From the NCBI GenBank assembly GCA_949752735.1, contig OX457047.1, forward strand, positions 38,212,741-38,276,740: a stretch of DNA of 64,000 nucleotides, written 5' to 3'. Shown in pieces: positions 45,001 through 53,645 of this stretch; position 1 is the first letter of the stretch, and every line of letters begins with the position of its first letter. A program made the translations under genes and the position numbers. This stretch comes from Lumbricus terrestris. Taxonomy: Eukaryota > Annelida > Clitellata > Crassiclitellata > Lumbricidae. The notes under the pieces are model-generated. The model saw nothing but the letters and a program-made list of their open reading frames with translations. It was not told where the DNA came from and ran no database searches.

Positions 45001-45270
45001 GCACAAGACGCCTGTCCTATGCCTACTGTGATCAATCTGGCAAGCAAGCGGCATCTCTTCGTACTCCAACCTCGTCGCCAGAATCATCTCCACATAGGAT
45101 TCGTCCCACTGACCAGCGGAGGTCAAGTCCCTCGTACAGGTCTCCTCTGATTGGTGGCACTGCAGAAGAGCCGCGGTGGCAAAGGCATCACACGGGAACA
45201 GCGACGCCGCCAACGCAACGAGGAAAATACTCCAGACTTGTGAGACGCCCTCAGTTGGAAATGAACCCAT
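22756..45270 (-). CDS. Adhesion GPCR gene B (nearly complete)
   Basis: Thirteen supported exons span 22.5 kb on the minus strand: 45027-45270, 43593-43828, 41567-41838, 39707-39891, 39127-39291, 37405-37487, 33670-33800, 30355-30455, 26751-27013, 26282-26363, 24531-24670, 24228-24367 and 22756-22974. They encode a signal peptide, HRM-like domain, GAIN-like region, GPS-like motif, seven TM helices and a roughly 50-residue cytoplasmic tail, about 750 residues in all. Phases fit everywhere except that one more exon (phase 0 to 1) is needed between 37405 and 33800; a weak candidate is 36323-36395. TM1 uses a GC donor. Family knowledge: aGPCRs signal through G proteins at the plasma membrane, often via a tethered agonist. 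The ligand is unknown. A possible AATAAA lies at 22422-22417, about 335 bp past the stop. Confidence 0.75.
23105..23615. repeat. Tandem repeats of about 90 bp plus remnant of the 20929-type element
   Basis: About four units with cattgcaatagcagcatttt and cttaacaaaatagctgta cores. The right part matches 21760-21935 of the 1.33-kb element (ctagattaaacactg). It lies in the intron between TM7 and TM6 of gene B. Confidence 0.7.
24228..24367 (-). CDS. Gene B TM6 exon
   Basis: Acceptor ATTCAG, donor AAT|GTAGGT, 140 nt, phase 1 to 0. TM6 is [25 protein letters not shown] matches the aGPCR TM6 pattern. Confidence 0.75.
24531..24670 (-). CDS. Gene B TM5 exon
   Basis: Acceptor CTGACAG, donor AACG|GTAAGC, 140 nt, phase 2 to 1. 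TM5 is GWILPMSLIIAHNLIVFSMV, followed by basic VLLRRD at the cytoplasmic side. Confidence 0.75.
24930..25158 (+). mobile_element. LINE 3' tail
   Basis: UTR-like sequence ends gatcaataaataattttgaa with a short repeated tail, as in CR1-type elements. No RT coding is left. Confidence 0.45.
25386..25545. repeat. 33-bp tandem repeat
   Basis: Five units of gtgcctggacgccccttacc plus about 13 more bases, in a gene B intron. The open frame through it is a repeat artefact. Confidence 0.85.
26282..26363 (-). CDS. Gene B TM4 exon
   Basis: Acceptor TTTCAG, donor TTCAG|GTGAAA, 82 nt, phase 1 to 2. TM4 is PVVFVAIALAV, then FDGTYFKCIF with the ECL2 Cys that pairs with the TM3 Cys in the family. Confidence 0.75.
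26751..27013 (-). CDS. Gene B TM2-TM3 exon
   Basis: Acceptor CAACGCAG, donor TGGG|GTAAAT, 263 nt, phase 2 to 1. TM2 is [20 protein letters not shown]3 starts after [11 protein letters not shown] and holds [13 protein letters not shown], the W...E...Y aGPCR TM3 signature. DNA is about 94% identical to the gene C exon at 57540-57802. Confidence 0.85.
27461..27780. mobile_element. hAT-like MITE, GGCGGATCC ends
   Basis: Ends caggggcggatccaa...ttctggatccgccactg; flanks actcttgg/actgttgc match at 6 of 8. Contains the gactaaaaaaggtcatcaac module. Confidence 0.65.
28387..29726. mobile_element. 1.34-kb hAT-like element with perfect TSD
   Basis: Ends catgggcgcccgcac...ggcgggcgcccatg, TSD ttcttcac on both sides (28379-28386, 29727-29734). 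No transposase; a SINE-like unit sits inside (about 29070-29440). A terminal-like piece recurs at 52050-52105. Confidence 0.85.
29070..29440 (+). repeat. tRNA-like SINE inside the 28387 element
   Basis: A-box-like gagagagcgttggccga, B box gggttcaagcc (29132-29142) and a tail gaataaaggaatattattatt. Ends are approximate. Confidence 0.45.
29935..30287. mobile_element. Palindromic element split by a hAT MITE
   Basis: The arm 29935-29996 is inverted in 30012-30032 plus 30239-30287 (cgaaagct/agctttcg, gtgtgcgtttt/aaaacgcacac, gaaaaatt/aatttttc). The MITE at 30033-30230 interrupts the right arm. Confidence 0.75.
30033..30230. mobile_element. hAT-like MITE, CAGGGCT family (copy 2)
   Basis: Ends cagggctg...aagccctg, perfect TSD gctttcgt (30025-30032, 30231-30238). 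About 85-90% like 8711-8909 by eye. Confidence 0.88.
30355..30455 (-). CDS. Gene B TM1 exon (GC donor)
   Basis: Acceptor ATGTAG|GGATTTCC, 101 nt, phase 0 to 2. TM1 is AISLVCLVITILSYSIF. The donor is TTCAG|GCGAGT, a GC-AG intron. Gene C has GTAAAA at the same place. Confidence 0.75.
30703..31009. mobile_element. hAT-like MITE in a (CCA)n tract
   Basis: Ends caaggccgtagctagg...cctggctacggccttg; flanks ccaccact/ccaccacc. Holds two gactaaaaaagtcatcaa-type modules and cccccc palindromic ends. Confidence 0.75.
31299..31530 (+). repeat. tRNA-derived SINE, copy 1
   Basis: A box gtggtgcagtgggtatg, B box ggttcaaatcc, then ttcggcgtgaaactctgat and gcgctacaacaagtgcacat. Same family as 38054-38278 and 62277-62502. 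Confidence 0.8.
31531..33280. other. Gene B intron, no supported gene
   Basis: Apart from the decayed C-rich repeat at 31590-31980 and a single gtcatcaactttttgggcgg MITE module near 32885, I see nothing supported here. Confidence 0.6.
31590..31980 (-). repeat. Degenerate relative of the 34600-35415 Helitron-like element
   Basis: On the minus strand, cctaaatttcacgggcaacg matches cctaaatttcccgggcaacg at 35379. Rest is C-rich and decayed. Confidence 0.4.
33289..33438. mobile_element. 150-bp hAT-like MITE
   Basis: Ends cagtggcgtagcc...gcctacgccactg, perfect TSD aagcagct (33281-33288, 33439-33446). Confidence 0.88.
33670..33800 (-). CDS. Gene B GPS exon
   Basis: Acceptor TTTCAG, donor CCC|GTATGT, 131 nt, phase 1 to 0. 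Reads LTRWSTEKC, eight residues, then VTCICAGAQGFFAIL. This is the GPROTEOLYSIS-site layout (W...C......C.C...FA.L), but the canonical His-Leu-Ser/Thr is replaced by Gly-Ala-Gln, so self-cleavage is doubtful. Confidence 0.7.
33859..34129. mobile_element. hAT-like MITE, same end family as 9819-10136
   Basis: Ends catgggctgagttt...aaactccgcccatg, TSD aatgcagc/aatgcaac. Two copies of the gtcatcaacttttt module inside. It sits 58 bp upstream of the gene B GPS exon acceptor. Confidence 0.8.
34600..35415 (+). mobile_element. Helitron-like element with minisatellite body
   Basis: At least seven degenerate units with atttcacgggtggcgtaccg cores, then hairpin cccgggcaacgccggg (35388-35403) and terminal CTAG (35412-35415) before T, as in Helitron 3' ends. 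The 5' end is unclear and no Rep/helicase is present. Confidence 0.55.
35965..36135. repeat. (GAT)n microsatellite
   Basis: About 170 bp of gat/gac triplets in a gene B intron; poly-Asp and poly-Met frames here are artefacts. Confidence 0.95.
36323..36395 (-). CDS. Candidate gene B exon 7 (weak)
   Basis: Acceptor CCATTTCAG, strong donor AAAAG|GTGAGC, 73 nt. It is open in the phase 0 to 1 frame that the gene model lacks. It has no visible similarity to the gene C exon at 61812-61907. The other frame, with an upstream acceptor, reads KFSIVIHFSL, which looks more like a GAIN beta strand but does not fit the phase. Confidence 0.22.
36780..36860. repeat. (CTA)n microsatellite
   Basis: ctactactgctac-type triplet repeat in a gene B intron. 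Confidence 0.85.
36962..37192. repeat. Tandem duplication, 115-bp unit
   Basis: ttccactgcgtgcgctttct to gagcgcctctgagtagcttt is present twice in a row (about 36962-37076 and 37078-37192) with few differences. Confidence 0.9.
37405..37487 (-). CDS. Gene B exon 6: short GAIN segment (predicted)
   Basis: Acceptor CGCTAG, donor AGAC|GTAAGA, 83 nt, phase 1 to 0, matching the phase left by exon 5. It ends FVFRHPQLSRD, which lines up with [10 protein letters not shown] at the same place and phase in gene C (62978). Short, so moderate confidence. Confidence 0.5.
38054..38278 (-). repeat. tRNA-derived SINE, copy 2
   Basis: On the minus strand: A box gtggtgtagtgggtatg, B box ggttcgaatcc, then tcggcgtgaaactccgatg. 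Same family as 31299-31530. Confidence 0.8.
38799..38866. repeat. Perfect 32-bp inverted repeat, 4-nt loop
   Basis: Arms 38799-38830 and 38835-38866 pair without mismatch around loop aaca. Lies in a gene B intron. Could be a MITE relic or a hairpin RNA source. Confidence 0.95.
39127..39291 (-). CDS. Gene B exon 5: GAIN-region segment
   Basis: Acceptor TTATAG, donor GACG|GTAAGT, 165 nt, phase 1 to 1. Three codons longer than gene A (ESDDSDD acidic stretch). Confidence 0.75.
39707..39891 (-). CDS. Gene B exon 4: GAIN-region segment
   Basis: Acceptor CTGTAG, donor GCA|GTTAGT, 185 nt, phase 2 to 1, same length as gene A exon 4. Core RHWNRQDGRLEYDF is unchanged from gene A. Confidence 0.75.
39985..40545. 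repeat. gattcttcattctactttga minisatellite, expanded copy B
   Basis: About 18 degenerate units of 28-30 bp with higher-order repeats, versus about 5 in copy A near 1390. Confidence 0.85.
41567..41838 (-). CDS. Gene B exon 3: GAIN subdomain A-like segment
   Basis: Acceptor CTGCAG|GTGAACACA, donor AAAAG|GTTGGC, 272 nt, phase 0 to 2. Nine nt longer than in gene A because of a duplicated PWPI-like stretch. Reads RDQCSVVIESMDQLVRIRRE. Confidence 0.75.
42089..42711 (-). mobile_element. maT-like (Tc1/mariner) element, internally deleted
   Basis: Ends cactgtgccccataaaaaaa and its inverse, flanked by TA (42087-42088, 42712-42713). 623 bp. Present in copy B only, in the intron between gene B exons 2 and 3. 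Confidence 0.85.
42171..42500 (-). pseudogene. Transposase C-terminal fragment, DD37D type
   Basis: Reads LQQDSAPAHRVKD, then FWPANSPDLNPVDYRIWG; the two Asp of the catalytic triad are 37 residues apart, the maT spacing. The N-terminal HTH and first Asp are deleted, so it is non-functional. Confidence 0.75.
43593..43828 (-). CDS. Gene B exon 2: HRM-like domain
   Basis: Acceptor ACACAG, donor CTG|GTAAGG, 236 nt. Motifs include IDWPLTEIG, RCAYAF, YVHIDC and DDTVCPLPPF. Four Cys and two Trp are spaced as in HRM domains. It differs from the gene A exon mostly by replacement changes. Confidence 0.75.
43905..44045. repeat. aatgtgatgt and (GAT/GAC)n repeats, copy B
   Basis: Counterpart of 11887-12185, shorter. 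Intron 1 of gene B. Confidence 0.85.
44330..44600. repeat. cacagttactttacaaag degenerate tandem repeat
   Basis: About eight loose units with acagttactttacaaag in intron 1 of gene B; not obvious in gene A. Confidence 0.7.
45027..45270 (-). CDS. Gene B exon 1: start and signal peptide
   Basis: ATG at 45270, then a hydrophobic run (WSIFLVALAASLFPC) and an ATAALLQC junction consistent with signal cleavage. Donor CACA|GTAGGC, phase 1. Paralogous to 12721-12961. Confidence 0.75.
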
Positions 45271-46136
45271 CTCGACAGAAGATGAGACAGAATCAATCGC
45301 TGGAAAAGTCGTCTTCTAATAGCAGGTCTACGCAGACGTTTATAATAATTATTATAGCGCCGCTCGTTACTATAAATGATTTTTTAAACTCTGGCGTATA
45401 ATGAATGCGCGGCTTCCTGCGCTGTATGCCCTGTTCGTGATGTTAATTGCCGTTAAGACCTAACTGATATCAATATAAAATGCCCTTGACGCTCTTATGG
45501 TCTAAAATAGTTTTGTATTTATTGCTGAAATGTGTCTTGTAACGCAAATTCGATGTCCAAAACACAAAAGAAGAATAAGGTAGCCTACAGTGTAGGACAA
45601 TTTGGTACGATAAAATAATTTTAATTGTCCTTATGAAACAGGTGACCACAATATTATTTGTAAAACAATATAGCTATTCAGTAAATCGAGGTCGTTTCTG
45701 AGTTAATGTTTAATGAGCGTCCATCTGTAATCCCCAGAAAATATCTTGCAGTTAGAGTGCTACGAAGGAAATCATTTTCCAATCGTCAGAATTCAAACAG
45801 AAATAATTTCTATATTTCTTCAAATTCAAAGCTTTAATGATATCGTGAGAAACCTGTCACCGACTATCTACTGCTTGCGATAATAAATGCAACTGAGCAA
45901 AGTCCGGATTTCACCAACAAATCCAGGAATATAAAAACAGACGTTGGTTGATAGTAGACAACAGCTGCTGATCTCCAGGCTGACCAGCAGTCATTCCGCT
46001 TTTATACAACGCTCGCTTAGTATTGGAACAGCCAAATACACACATAAAAAACAGTCCGAGACAAAGTAGACACATTATGATTAGGAAGTTTCCATTATTG
46101 ATGGCGGTAGAGATTAGTCATCGTCCAATGTCCACT

Positions 46137-46178
46137 AGAGCTTGAAGAGGCGCTATAACAAGTGCACATACAAACAAA
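46137..46178 (+). repeat. SINE 3' fragment
   Basis: gagcttgaagaggcgctata then acaagtgcacatacaaacaa, the 3' end of the 31299-type SINE; absent at the same place in copy A (about 14095). Confidence 0.7.
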
Positions 46179-46275
46179 CAAAACAATCATTGTCGCCATT
46201 CATAATCTGCCGCGTCCATTACGATATTAGCCGGTAATAGTTTGTGCTCGCCTTGGATCTCAGCTAATGACTTAA

Positions 46276-46600
46276 CACAAGCATACATACATAGCCTACA
46301 TACATACATACATACATACATACATACATACATACATACATACATACATACATACATACATACATACATACATACATACATACATACATACATACATACA
46401 TACATACATACATACATACATACATAGCCTACATACATACATACATACATACATACATACATACATACATACATACATACATACATACATACATACAGAC
46501 ATACATACATACACACACACATACATACATACATACATACATACATACATACATACATACATTCATGCATGCATGCATTCATACATACATATATACATAC
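46276..46600. repeat. (CATA)n microsatellite, copy B
   Basis: About 320 bp, upstream of gene B, broken on its right by the fold-back element. Confidence 0.95.
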
Positions 46601-46603
46601 ATG

Positions 46604-47575
46604 GTGACAGGACAATTACCCCCCTGGACAATTACCCCCCAGACAATTACCCCCGGACAATTACTCCCGGGGATAATTACCCCCCGGACAATTACCCCCC
46701 GGACAACTACCCCCTGTGCCAATTACCCCCGGACAACTACCCCCCGTGCCAATTACCCCCGGACAATTACCCCCCGTACCAATTACCCCCCGGACAATTA
46801 CCCCCGCGCCAATAAAGAAATCTATGTCATGTTCATCTATTTCGCACTCAACGAAAAGACAACATTTGCTAAATTCTTCTGTTTCACATAAATAAAACCT
46901 TCAAAACTAAGTTTATCCTTCCCTCTCTCGGATTTATAAAATTCCATCATGACTACATATGGATAAAATAAGCAGACTGTGAGTGTTGCATTGAATAGTC
47001 AGCGAAATTTTATGCAAGAGCGTAGATGTAACGCATGCCTGAGATCGAGATAAACAGATACATAGAGAAAGACACAGAGTGGAAAAGAGAGGCATGGAGT
47101 GCTAGAAGGAGGGATGTGTGCAGATAGCTGAGAAATAAAAACAGTATAGCAAGGAGTGCCATAGCCTAAGTGTGTACAATAAGTAATTTAGAGTGAGATA
47201 ATGCAGAAAGATTACTACACAGTAAAGTTACTTTAGGATAGGTTTTGGCAGCGCTGAAGGTCTGAAAAATACGAAGACCATGACCATGAGAATGTTCGTT
47301 CCCTATACGAAGATACGCGTGGGGGAACAAGCTCACACTGTGCCACGGGGGTAGTTGTCCGGGGATTGGTACGGGGGGTAATTGTCCGGGGGGTAATTGG
47401 TACGGGGGTAGTTGTCCGGGGGGGTAATTGGTACGGGGGTAGTTGCCCGGGGGGTAATTGGTACGGGGGGTAGTTGTCCGAAGGGTAATTGTCCTAGGGG
47501 GTAATTGTCCAGGGGGTAATTGTCGGGGGGTAATTGTCCGGGGTAATTGTCCAGGGAGTAATTGCCCTAGAACCA
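46604..47575. mobile_element. Fold-back element with subrepeat arms
   Basis: Left arm (46610-46815) is units of ggacaattacccccc with variants (gtgccaattaccccc); right arm (47343-47560) is the inverse gggggtaattgtcc. The 525-bp centre is AT-rich without coding signal. It interrupts a (CATA)n tract that is continuous in copy A. Target duplication cannot be told inside the tract. Confidence 0.75.
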
Positions 47576-47678
47576 CATACATACATTGTGTACTTATAAT
47601 ATGCGTGCATGTAGCCTACAACACGAAAATACATTATGATGCACAACGTACATACATACGTGCAAATGCAAAAACGTG

Positions 47679-47714
<36 letters not shown>

Positions 47715-48145
47715 GAGACACGAACACATGCAGAGACACGAACACATGCGCATACATTATGCACATTGCACAATGCACATAGATGGCCTTGCGAATTCGA
47801 AATCAATGAGCTGCCCATACGGCGTTGTTGCAGTCCGTTACGCTTTTCAATTACGGAGTCGTCGAGTTGGCTTTGAATTATTTTATGGCACACGGTGAAC
47901 GTGCAGAATATGAGTTCGAGGGAATCAGCGAAGTCTAATTCATTACAGATTGCAAAATTAATATTGAAGTTTGAACAAGGCAGGGCAATAAATTGTGGGC
48001 GTATGTGTGCGAGGATGTGACTTTTCATTTCCAAAGAACATGCAGGAATTATCGAAACGACGATTTGGTGAAAGACTAAGAGAGGTTGCGTCTATGATTA
48101 TTCTAATATAAACACACGCACACACATTCTTTACATTATACAGGG

Positions 48146-48240
48146 CTGTAAGTAAGTAAGTATACTTTATTGAACCGCCTGCAAACGCACTGCCGCAACA
48201 TTGGATGAAAACAGAATATAGCGTGTACACTGTAGCCTAC
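48146..48240 (-). mobile_element. LINE 3' tail, copy B
   Basis: gtaagtaagtatactttatt then gaaccgcctgcaaacgcact, paralogous to 19253-19370. Confidence 0.7.
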
Positions 48241-48447
48241 AATCATAAAAAATCAAAATATGCAATATACACCGTGATTTAAAAAAAACTAAGCCAAACT
48301 GTTTGTCATTTATCTCTAATGCCTAATTTTTTTCCAAATATGAACTATGCACTTAAAGCAACCATGCAGATACGGTGTAAGTACAGTGCTACTTCATGGC
48401 TAGTACAAATAATCAGGATTCTTTCTTACTCAAAGCAGCCTACTGTG

Positions 48448-49880
48448 CAGAGCCCTGCGCCGGCCGCGCCGCGCCGCCGCCGCCGACATTTAGTGGGCGC
48501 CGCCGCCGCCGATTTTTTGGGGTCGGCGCGCCGACGCCGCCGCCGCCGAAAATTTGTCGGCGCCCCGCCGATGCTACGTTGATCAGTTTATTTATTTTTG
48601 ATGCATTTTCATCTCTTGCAAGATTTCGCGAAAAAATGTTGCGTCAGTGCGAAATAGAATCTTTTTCTGCTCTATTTCGATTTTTCCTGACACCACCGAT
48701 TTTGCGTCAATGCAATGAAACCTATGATGATATCTATTCTTATTGACTTTTGGAAAAGAGCGCTTAACGTTTCAGCTGTTGTGTTTTTGTGATTCGATTT
48801 GAATTATTAGCAAAGACGGTAAATATAACTCCAGGCAGGCATAACTGAATTGTTATGCAGTGTATACCTTCTTGACTGATAGTCTGACCATACGCTAGGA
48901 TTGCAAAGAACAGTCTGCCCTCTAGTATTAGGATACACGTTAGTATAATTTTGCAATGAAGTGGCGCTCTGTAATTTTATGTAGACGATTGGTCGCGTCT
49001 GCAGGCTTGCGATTCTTCTTGCCAGCCATTTACCGCCTAATTCATATTTTTTTCTCCAGAATCAAAGTCCCACGCCGACCGTGACCTAACCTATTATATT
49101 ATAAGTGAAATGGGTAATCAAGCATTCGAACATTAATAGGCCTGCCTATATGTGATCTATCTGAACGAAACCAGGCCCATGTCGCAGGCACACACTTGAC
49201 CAAAGGCCAGGGCCGTAGCAACAAAGAACGTGGCCCCCTCCGAACATAATTATTTTGTCCAAGGCGGCGGGGCCCCTCAAAATGCAGAAACTGAAAACAG
49301 TATTTACTATAGAATTTGCATGGCTCGTGTAATATTATGTATACATAGGCCTGCAGTATGCATGTCTTCCGTATTTACTTCACGGCATTGTCAGTAAAAC
49401 CAATATGGATCGTGCAATAGCGTCAATAACTGTCACTTACTTACTTATACCTCACATACTTTACACATTTAGGGCCCCCCTTTCCTTGCGGGGCCCCCTT
49501 CGGTCGGAGGGTACGAAGGGCGGTCGCTACGCCTCTGCCAAAGGCAATGACCAAAACGTGAAGACTCAATTGTTCAATTTTTGTTTTTTGACAGAAAAGC
49601 ATAAATAAATAATATGTTGGAAAAAAACCTATGCCTAATGATATTATTGTTGAATAACAACTTGAAGCGGTTTTTGTTTGAATAATTCAATGACTTTTCC
49701 AGAAAGTTTTCACTTTCCCGCCATTATTCATTCATTCTGAGAATATATAAAAACCCAAAGAATTTTTGGCGGGTCATAAGGCAGGTCAATAGTAAAATAT
49801 GCAGTTAGCGACGCCGCCGCCGCCGACCAAAAATGACCGGCGCGCCGCCGCCGACACTCTCGAGTCGGCGCATGGCTCTG
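48448..49880. mobile_element. 1.43-kb hAT-like element with GCC-rich ends
   Basis: Ends cagagccctgcgcc...ggcgcatggctctg, perfect TSD ctactgtg (48440-48447, 49881-49888). Subterminal (GCC/CCG)n at 48462-48570 and 49808-49870. No transposase. Hosts a nested MITE at 49208. Confidence 0.85.
49208..49537. mobile_element. Nested hAT-like MITE
   Basis: Ends cagggccgtagca...gctacgcctctg, perfect TSD ccaaaggc (49200-49207, 49538-49545). Confidence 0.82.
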
Positions 49881-49888
49881 CTACTGTG

Positions 49889-50798
49889 CCTCATGGTCAT
49901 GCTGCGTTCAAGGGCAATGTTACTCATTATTATTGCTTCGATTTTGGGCACACCTGGTGACCTGAACCTTCAAAAAACTTGACAAAGCCTTTACTATCCA
50001 TCAGAATAAGTTTTTATTTTAGGCTGATATCGGACTTAACTCGTATAAATTTGACTATCAATATCAATTGATCCACTTTTTTCTGACAGAACAATTTACT
50101 CTGCTGCCTAAAAGGTGCTTTCTCTGTCTGGTAAAATTAGTCCTGATAGCTGACCCAAGTCGGTGTTTTTCATTAGAGTCCCCATATGTAACTTACTGAA
50201 ATGAAGTTCAACATTGATTATTTACATAGCACAATAATAAATTGATACAGTTCACTGTACACAGCAGACAAACAGAATTTGGATGACTTTCCCATAGTAA
50301 AACTAATCTTACTTTTCTTCTAAAATGCTGTTCTTCCAAATTCACACCAAACTCCTGCAAGACAATGCAACATTCATACCTTCTTGAGGAACTATCTGTC
50401 TTACTGCAAGCAGCAATGCTGAATGCATACCCGTAGCTAATAACAGAAACCTATTTGAGAAGATCAGGCAGTATCTTCCTTTGTCGGATCCCGCAACTCT
50501 ACAGTGGAGGAAAACCCAAATTATTATCTCCGAATGGCAGAAATACGCTGTGGAAAAAGTGAACTTTGACCGTCAGCCTCAGTCCGCTTGGAGCTCATGT
50601 GCTGCGCTTGGAGCTCATGCACTGCGTCCGCCTGCAGCTGTCAGGCTAATTGACCTAACCTCTGGTGAGTCTGGACACTGTAGTGCAATGATGCAGAGGC
50701 ACCTAGGATTCGCCTAAGAGATAGCATTTTAAACTAGCAGAGCTAGCATAATTTTTTTCAAGAATGCTATGGTCCTCCATGCCACTCATCATAGGCCT
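49889..50798. other. Intergenic stretch, nothing recognised
   Basis: AT-rich. A 78-codon frame at 50481-50717 (LQWRKTQIIISEWQKYAVEK) has no recognised family and no splice context; it could be a relic. Confidence 0.5.
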
Positions 50799-51148
50799 GT
50801 CACGAAATAAAGTCTCCCCCGAAACAGAGTCTCCCCCTGGCTGAAACTCTGTATTGGAAGAAATTTTCTGAAGTAAAAGTATATAATGCTTTCTTGTTAT
50901 ATAATCTGGCAACGTAAACTAACCGTTTATCCTCATCTCTAAATTTGATGCACGTGTAGCCAATTTTACGCTGAACGGGGAAGACTTTATTTCGTGGACG
51001 GCGGAAATATTCTCTCCCCCACGGAGACTTTATTTCAGAATATACTCTCCGGGGGCGAATTTATTCTGGAACAGATTCTCCGGGGGAGAATCTGTTTCGA
51101 AATAAAGTCTCCGGGGGGAGACTTTTGGGGGAGACTCTGTCACGCGAC
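50799..51148. mobile_element. Small fold-back element with gagtctccccc repeats
   Basis: Left end tgtcacgaaataaagtctcc, right end gggggagactctgtcacgcg; inverted arms of cgaaataaagtctccccc and gagtctccccc units around a short centre. No coding. Confidence 0.6.
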
Positions 51149-51713
51149 ACCGGCGTGCCACAAGTGGCACGCGTGCCGCAGCTTGGCCACCACTGTAGAT
51201 CTAAGGCATCACTCGAAAGTCAATTGCGGGTACAAGCTTATTCATGAGCGCTGCATCGAGTCAGAGATCTGTTCAAAGGGTTGTCAGCTACATTTCAATC
51301 AGATAGGCTATAGGCCCCTAATCAATATTATTTGCAAGGGTGCCTGCGGTAGTTGTAAAAACCTAGTAGTCATGGTTAAAGTTTTAGCAAGAGCTTGAAA
51401 TATGCATGGCACAAAATTAAAAGCATGTTTCTTTTAATGGAGGTTTCCTAACGTAGATTTCTTTGCTTCACTTTGTACATCATTAGTAGCCTATCACCTA
51501 CTCTCTAGTGCGAAGATATTTGTTAGAAACTCAAAATAGTAGGCCTAGCTATAAAAATAGGTGTCAATTTTCCAGAGGGCAAGCACCCCTCTTGCCCCTA
51601 ACTATTTGTGTCAAGTATGTTGCTTTTTCATACGCTACAATTAAGTGACCGGTAGATACGATGAATTATTGCATAAGGCGTTTGTTTATGCATGACGCAG
51701 AAACGACTGCACT

Positions 51714-51860
51714 AATGTCGTATTTGGCAGAAATTACTGCACAAATGTCGTATGTGGCAGAAATTACTGCGTAAATGTCGTATGTGGTAGAAGTTACTGC
51801 ACAAATGTCGTATGTGGCAGAAATTACTGCACAAATGTCGTAGCCTATATGTGGCAGATA
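51714..51860. repeat. 36-38-bp tandem repeat
   Basis: Four units with gcagaaattactgcacaaat and gtcgtatgtgg; related single units at 51870, 51888 and 52010. Confidence 0.85.
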
Positions 51861-52734
51861 CGACGTTTGTGACCTCAACTTGCAGATACGACATTCAGAT
51901 TCTGAACGATATCTTACTGATATTCATCGTATGTACGTACATACAACCTTTGTGAGGCTGTGAAGAATAATTTTACGCATCGAATAGCGTCAAAAAGTGA
52001 TTTTCTCAAAAATTGCAGATACGACGTTTGTGAAGTTGGCCATCGAGGTGTCAATTTTCCAGAGGGCAAGTATTGCCCCAATTTGCGAGCGCCCATACAT
52101 GGTTGTATAGAGTGCAGAAGAGAAAATGGAGGAATCAGCATGACCACAAAGGTCATCGAACGACTGCTAGTCGGCAGGCAGAAAGTTGATGTTTAAACTC
52201 TAGACTACACGCGGGTCAGTGGCGTAGCTACCATGTGTGCAATATGTGCAAAGCACACGGGCCCACGACCTCCAGGGGTCCACAGAGATTGTTGAATTAT
52301 TAGCCTATAATATAGCCTAATTTGTAATTTACATTATTTTTGTGACAGATGCAGTTTTTGTGAACAAATTATAGGCCTACTTGCATTAGGCTACATCGCT
52401 ACTATCTTTACTGACGCCTGTCAACCGCCGTGCAGGCAGGCAGGTATAGGCAGGCAGGCAGATTATGTTGAATTCCCTTTAACTTGTTTTTCGTCTCGAG
52501 TCATGACGGTCAAAATTTGATTGTGCAATTGCGCTAATGTGTGTGAACGACAATAATAATAAAAATTTCATTGCGCAATTGCGCTAATCTGTGTGAACGA
52601 TAATAAATAATACAGGTCTAATTCAGTTTTAAGTTGAGAACTGTATACGAATCAAACCCGCATCTGATTTTCGTTCACAAGCTTTCCGGCATATGCATTG
52701 GGGTTGGAACCTTTGCGTCCTACTCTGAAGTCAT

Positions 52735-53072
52735 AACCTCTAAACTATACTCTCTACTATTACTTGTTTCAATCACCTTTTTTCTCTTTCCTAGCTCTAC
52801 ACTTGTTTCCTCCCCTCTCTATTCCGCCTATTTAGTGCTTTCCACCATCTTGATTCAAAATCTCTGCCCATGGTGACCCAGGTCTAGCGGGATCACTCCC
52901 TTTCTGGGTTACCCATTCTCAGGGATCTCGTACTTAGCCTAATAGTTATATTATTCTGACTTCTATTTTTTATTGCACACTATTATACTGTCATTTTCTA
53001 TGTTGTTCTGTTTTTTTCTTGATCTCTGTGAATAAACAAGTTTGATTTGATTTGATTTGATTTCATAACTGG
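52735..53072 (+). mobile_element. LINE 3' tail with (TTTGA)n
   Basis: UTR-like sequence ends gaataaacaagtttgatttg with repeated tttga. No coding left. Confidence 0.5.
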
Positions 53073-53386
53073 GAACGGCGGTCCCAAATTATAACATTAA
53101 ATAAATCAACCTGACGTGTCGTAATAGCGCGGTGTACAGGATGGGCGCATAGAAACGATGTTTCTTTTGCACTCCAGATTTATCGTATGTAGGCCTATAG
53201 TCGTCAAGAAGGTCTACAGGTGTCAGGTGTCTCAAGCGCCACTTGAAAGATAATTAGTGGATGGCACGGTGGCACCAGGTTCTTCACGAGTGCTAGTTCG
53301 CCAGGTGTTGCAACTTGCTCGATTTTGCATCGTAAGAAAATTTCGGCCCAACGCTGACCGTCCATGGAAATGTAATGACAGCAGAG

Positions 53387-53645
53387 CAGTGACGGGAATT
53401 CAGACAGGAATTTATTATGGGCGGGGGGTTTATGGCCTGGCCGGGTGCCCTTCCTGACGCCAACCAAACAGTATTGCAGTAAATAAAACGGAAATAAGGA
53501 AACAAAGAGAATAAAGTAGGAAAAACAATTGTTACTACAAACAATTGTTTTGTTTTTCTTATTTAAGTGGATAAATAACCTTTCAAAGAACTTTTCCAAA
53601 GCCAATGGGTTTTTAACCCCCTAAATCCCATTGTCTACGCCACTG
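53387..53645. mobile_element. hAT-like MITE
   Basis: Ends cagtgacggg...tctacgccactg; flanks cagcagag/tagcagag. Holds gggcggggggtttatggcct. Confidence 0.6.

Larger units (their letters stand above)
38428..48290. repeat. Segmental duplication, copy B (5' half of receptor gene B plus upstream flank)
   Basis: Partner of 1-19440, offset by about 38.43 kb at the left end. Exons at 39127, 39707, 41567, 43593 and 45027 match those of copy A in order and phase. Copy B has its own insertions: a maT-like element, a fold-back element, a SINE fragment and an expanded intronic minisatellite. Similarity fades near 48270, just after the LINE tail. Confidence 0.85.

Noticed and set aside
46610..46815. CRISPR-like array of short spaced repeats
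   Set aside because: Units are contiguous degenerate subrepeats with an inverted partner arm in a eukaryotic genome.
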